Below are positions 62,699 to 64,000 of a DNA stretch of 64,000 nt, piece after piece (position 1 is the first letter of the stretch; each line of letters begins with the position of its first letter). This stretch comes from Pseudomonas chlororaphis subsp. piscium (GTDB lineage Bacteria; Pseudomonadota; Gammaproteobacteria; Pseudomonadales; Pseudomonadaceae). The stretch is from NCBI RefSeq assembly GCF_003850345.1, contig NZ_CP027707.1, positions 4,154,001 through 4,218,000 on the forward strand, in the 5' to 3' direction. Under the pieces are notes generated by a model. It did not search any database and was not told the origin of the DNA. It saw only the letters and a program-made list of their open reading frames with translations. The position numbers were made by a program, and so were the translations under genes.

Positions 62699-64000
62699 TC
62701 AGGCAGCGGATGCGCGCGGCTTGCTCATCTGGCTGATGACGATGTGTTTGGTGTCGTCCAGAACGACCCGGCCCTTGTCGACCGCGATGATCCGGTCCAC
62801 CCACTTCAGGACAGCCGGCCGGTGCGTGGCGACGATCAGCGTGCGGCCTTCGAGCCACGGCAGCAGCTTCTCAATCAGGTGCTGTTCGCTGAGTTCGTCG
62901 AGCCAGGCGGTCGGCTCGTCCAGCAGCAGCACGCGGGGGTTGCGGATCAGCGTACGAGCCAGCAAGAGCATTTGCCGCTGGCCGCCGGACAGGCCCTTGC
63001 CGCCTTCACGGATCAGGTGATCCAGGCCATCGGGCAACGACTGCACCAGGGACAGCGCGCCACTCAAGGTCAGTGCCTGAATGATCTCGTCGTCAGTGGC
63101 CATGGGTTTACCCATGATGATGTTGTCCCGCAGCGAGCCGAAGAACAGCGATGCCTGCTGGCTGAGAAAGCCCACATCACGGCGCACGTCATAGGGGTCG
63201 ATCATCGACAGGTTCAATGAGTCCAGCAGCACATTTCCTTCCTGGGGGGCTTGCAAGCCGGACAACAGATGCAGCAGGGTCGACTTGCCTGCGCCGTTGC
63301 GGCCCAGGATCGCCACTTTCTCGCCAGCCTTGATCGTCAAGCCCGGGATCTCCAGCGCTGGCTGCTTCTGCTCCTGCTCGTAGCGGAACTTCACGCCCTC
63401 CAAGCGGTAGTCGCCCTGGATCACCGGACGGTGCAGCATCTTGCTGTGCTGGGGCTGGTCGACCGGGCGCTTCATCAATTCATCCAGGCCTTCACGCGCG
63501 ACCTTGGCCTGCTGCCAGCGCGACATGACACCGGACAGCTGAGCCAGGGGCGCAATCATCCGCGACGACAGAATCGAGGTACCGATCAAGGCACCCGTGG
63601 TCAGGTCGCCACTGATGACCATGAAGCAGCCCACCAGAATCACCAGCACATAGACCAGCGATTGCAGCTCCTGGGTCCAAGTCATCAAGGCACCGGTGAT
63701 GAAGCGCTGGCGCATGCTGATGTCGGCCGACACCTGATTGAGGTGGTTCCACTGGGTCTGGAAGCGCTGCTCGGCGCGCAGTAGCTTGATGTCTTCGTTG
63801 CCTTGGACCGCCTCGATCAGGATCGCATTGCGCAACGACGCTTCGCGCATGCCTTCCTTGGAATATTTGGCCAACCAGCGCTGGGCCAGCAGGCCGGGAA
63901 TGATCAGCAACGGCAGGATCGCCAGCGGCACCAGGGCCATCATCCCACCGACGTACCACAGCACACCGAGGAACAGGAAGAAGAACGGCAGGTCCGCCAA
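62699..64000 (-). CDS. type I secretion ABC transporter, LapB-like, N-terminal part outside window
   Basis: The last 433 residues of a peptidase-type or LapB-type ABC exporter; the frame is open at the window edge. The visible part has the last four or so membrane helices (clearest near residues 9-45 and 105-150) and the nucleotide-binding domain: Walker A GRNGAGKST (about 227-235), signature LSGGQ (about 331), Walker B VLLLDEPTAWLD (about 353-364) and the H-loop His in VATHRPAVL. It uses ATP to push a substrate through the HlyD adaptor encoded next. Confidence 0.9.
   Translation of the reverse strand: MADLPFFFLFLGVLWYVGGMMALVPLAILPLLIIPGLLAQRWLAKYSKEGMREASLRNAILIEAVQGNEDIKLLRAEQRFQTQWNHLNQVSADISMRQRFITGALMTWTQELQSLVYVLVILVGCFMVISGDLTTGALIGTSILSSRMIAPLAQLSGVMSRWQQAKVAREGLDELMKRPVDQPQHSKMLHRPVIQGDYRLEGVKFRYEQEQKQPALEIPGLTIKAGEKVAILGRNGAGKSTLLHLLSGLQAPQEGNVLLDSLNLSMIDPYDVRRDVGFLSQQASLFFGSLRDNIIMGKPMATDDEIIQALTLSGALSLVQSLPDGLDHLIREGGKGLSGGQRQMLLLARTLIRNPRVLLLDEPTAWLDELSEQHLIEKLLPWLEGRTLIVATHRPAVLKWVDRIIAVDKGRVVLDDTKHIVISQMSKPRASAA

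Noticed and set aside
1-64000. tRNA, rRNA, prophage integrase or attachment site
   Set aside because: None was recognised on either strand, including in the gaps at both edges of the cluster.

Overview
The window is about 60% G+C Gram-negative DNA that reads as a fluorescent-group Pseudomonas, most likely close to P. chlororaphis. The clues are a MexEF-type efflux pair, OprD and OprO/P porins, DUF2790 and PtrA-type small secreted proteins, and a Lap-like type I secretion system. Nothing in the window identifies the species by itself.

Layout. (1) 1-7.8 kb, plus strand: a partial AfsA-type (gamma-butyrolactone) enzyme, a HAD phosphatase, a DUF2165 membrane protein, a secreted protein, a MexE/MexF-like pump whose outer-membrane gene is only a stub, and an exported RidA protein. 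(2) 8.1-14.9 kb: an orphan idi, then a copper-resistance block with a sensor/regulator pair transcribed away from a PtrA-like protein, a cupredoxin, a DUF2933 protein and a P1B ATPase. (3) 14.9-21.9 kb: an orphan flgB, a methyltransferase, a YciI protein, two DUF2790 proteins, an OprO/P porin, a LysR regulator and an OprD porin. (4) 21.9-22.5 kb: gene debris (ParE-like and chitinase-like ends). (5) 22.5-59.3 kb, all minus strand: a large trans-AT NRPS/PKS cluster. (6) 59.3-60.0 kb: more debris (IS5-type transposase end and helicase fragments). (7) 60.1-64 kb: a TPR/glycosyltransferase-like protein, an HlyD adaptor and a type I secretion ABC transporter cut by the window edge.

The cluster is the main discovery. 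Its gene content matches the FK228 (romidepsin)/spiruchostatin/thailandepsin family of disulfide depsipeptide HDAC inhibitors: a loading NRPS that selects Cys (DepA-like), PKS KS-DH-KR-ACP (DepB-like), PKS KS-KR-ACP (DepC-like), a FadE2-like dehydrogenase (DepF), a phosphotransferase (DepG), a CxxC FAD oxidoreductase (DepH), an esterase (DepI) and a type II thioesterase (DepJ). A single 4,644-aa NRPS then has four modules whose binding pockets read Val-like, Val-like, Cys-type and Thr. The condensation domains after modules 1-3 carry the dual condensation/epimerisation signature, and a terminal thioesterase follows. The collinear prediction is 3-hydroxy-7-mercapto-4-heptenoyl-D-Val-D-Val-D-Cys-L-Thr closed as a lactone with an internal disulfide. 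That is the composition I recall for FR901375, a metabolite described from P. chlororaphis.

The cluster carries clear evolutionary scars. A 3.25-kb module is tandemly duplicated almost identically. The Thr adenylation domain looks like a core graft inside a Val-type domain. A PKS relic (KS fragment joined out of frame to an ACP fragment) lies directly upstream of the giant NRPS. A lone 77-aa docking-domain ORF sits downstream of the second PKS, where the NRPS would be expected. The cluster also contains its own malonyltransferase, and no aminotransferase is visible. Together these suggest that two related assembly lines were merged or rearranged between the scarred flanks.
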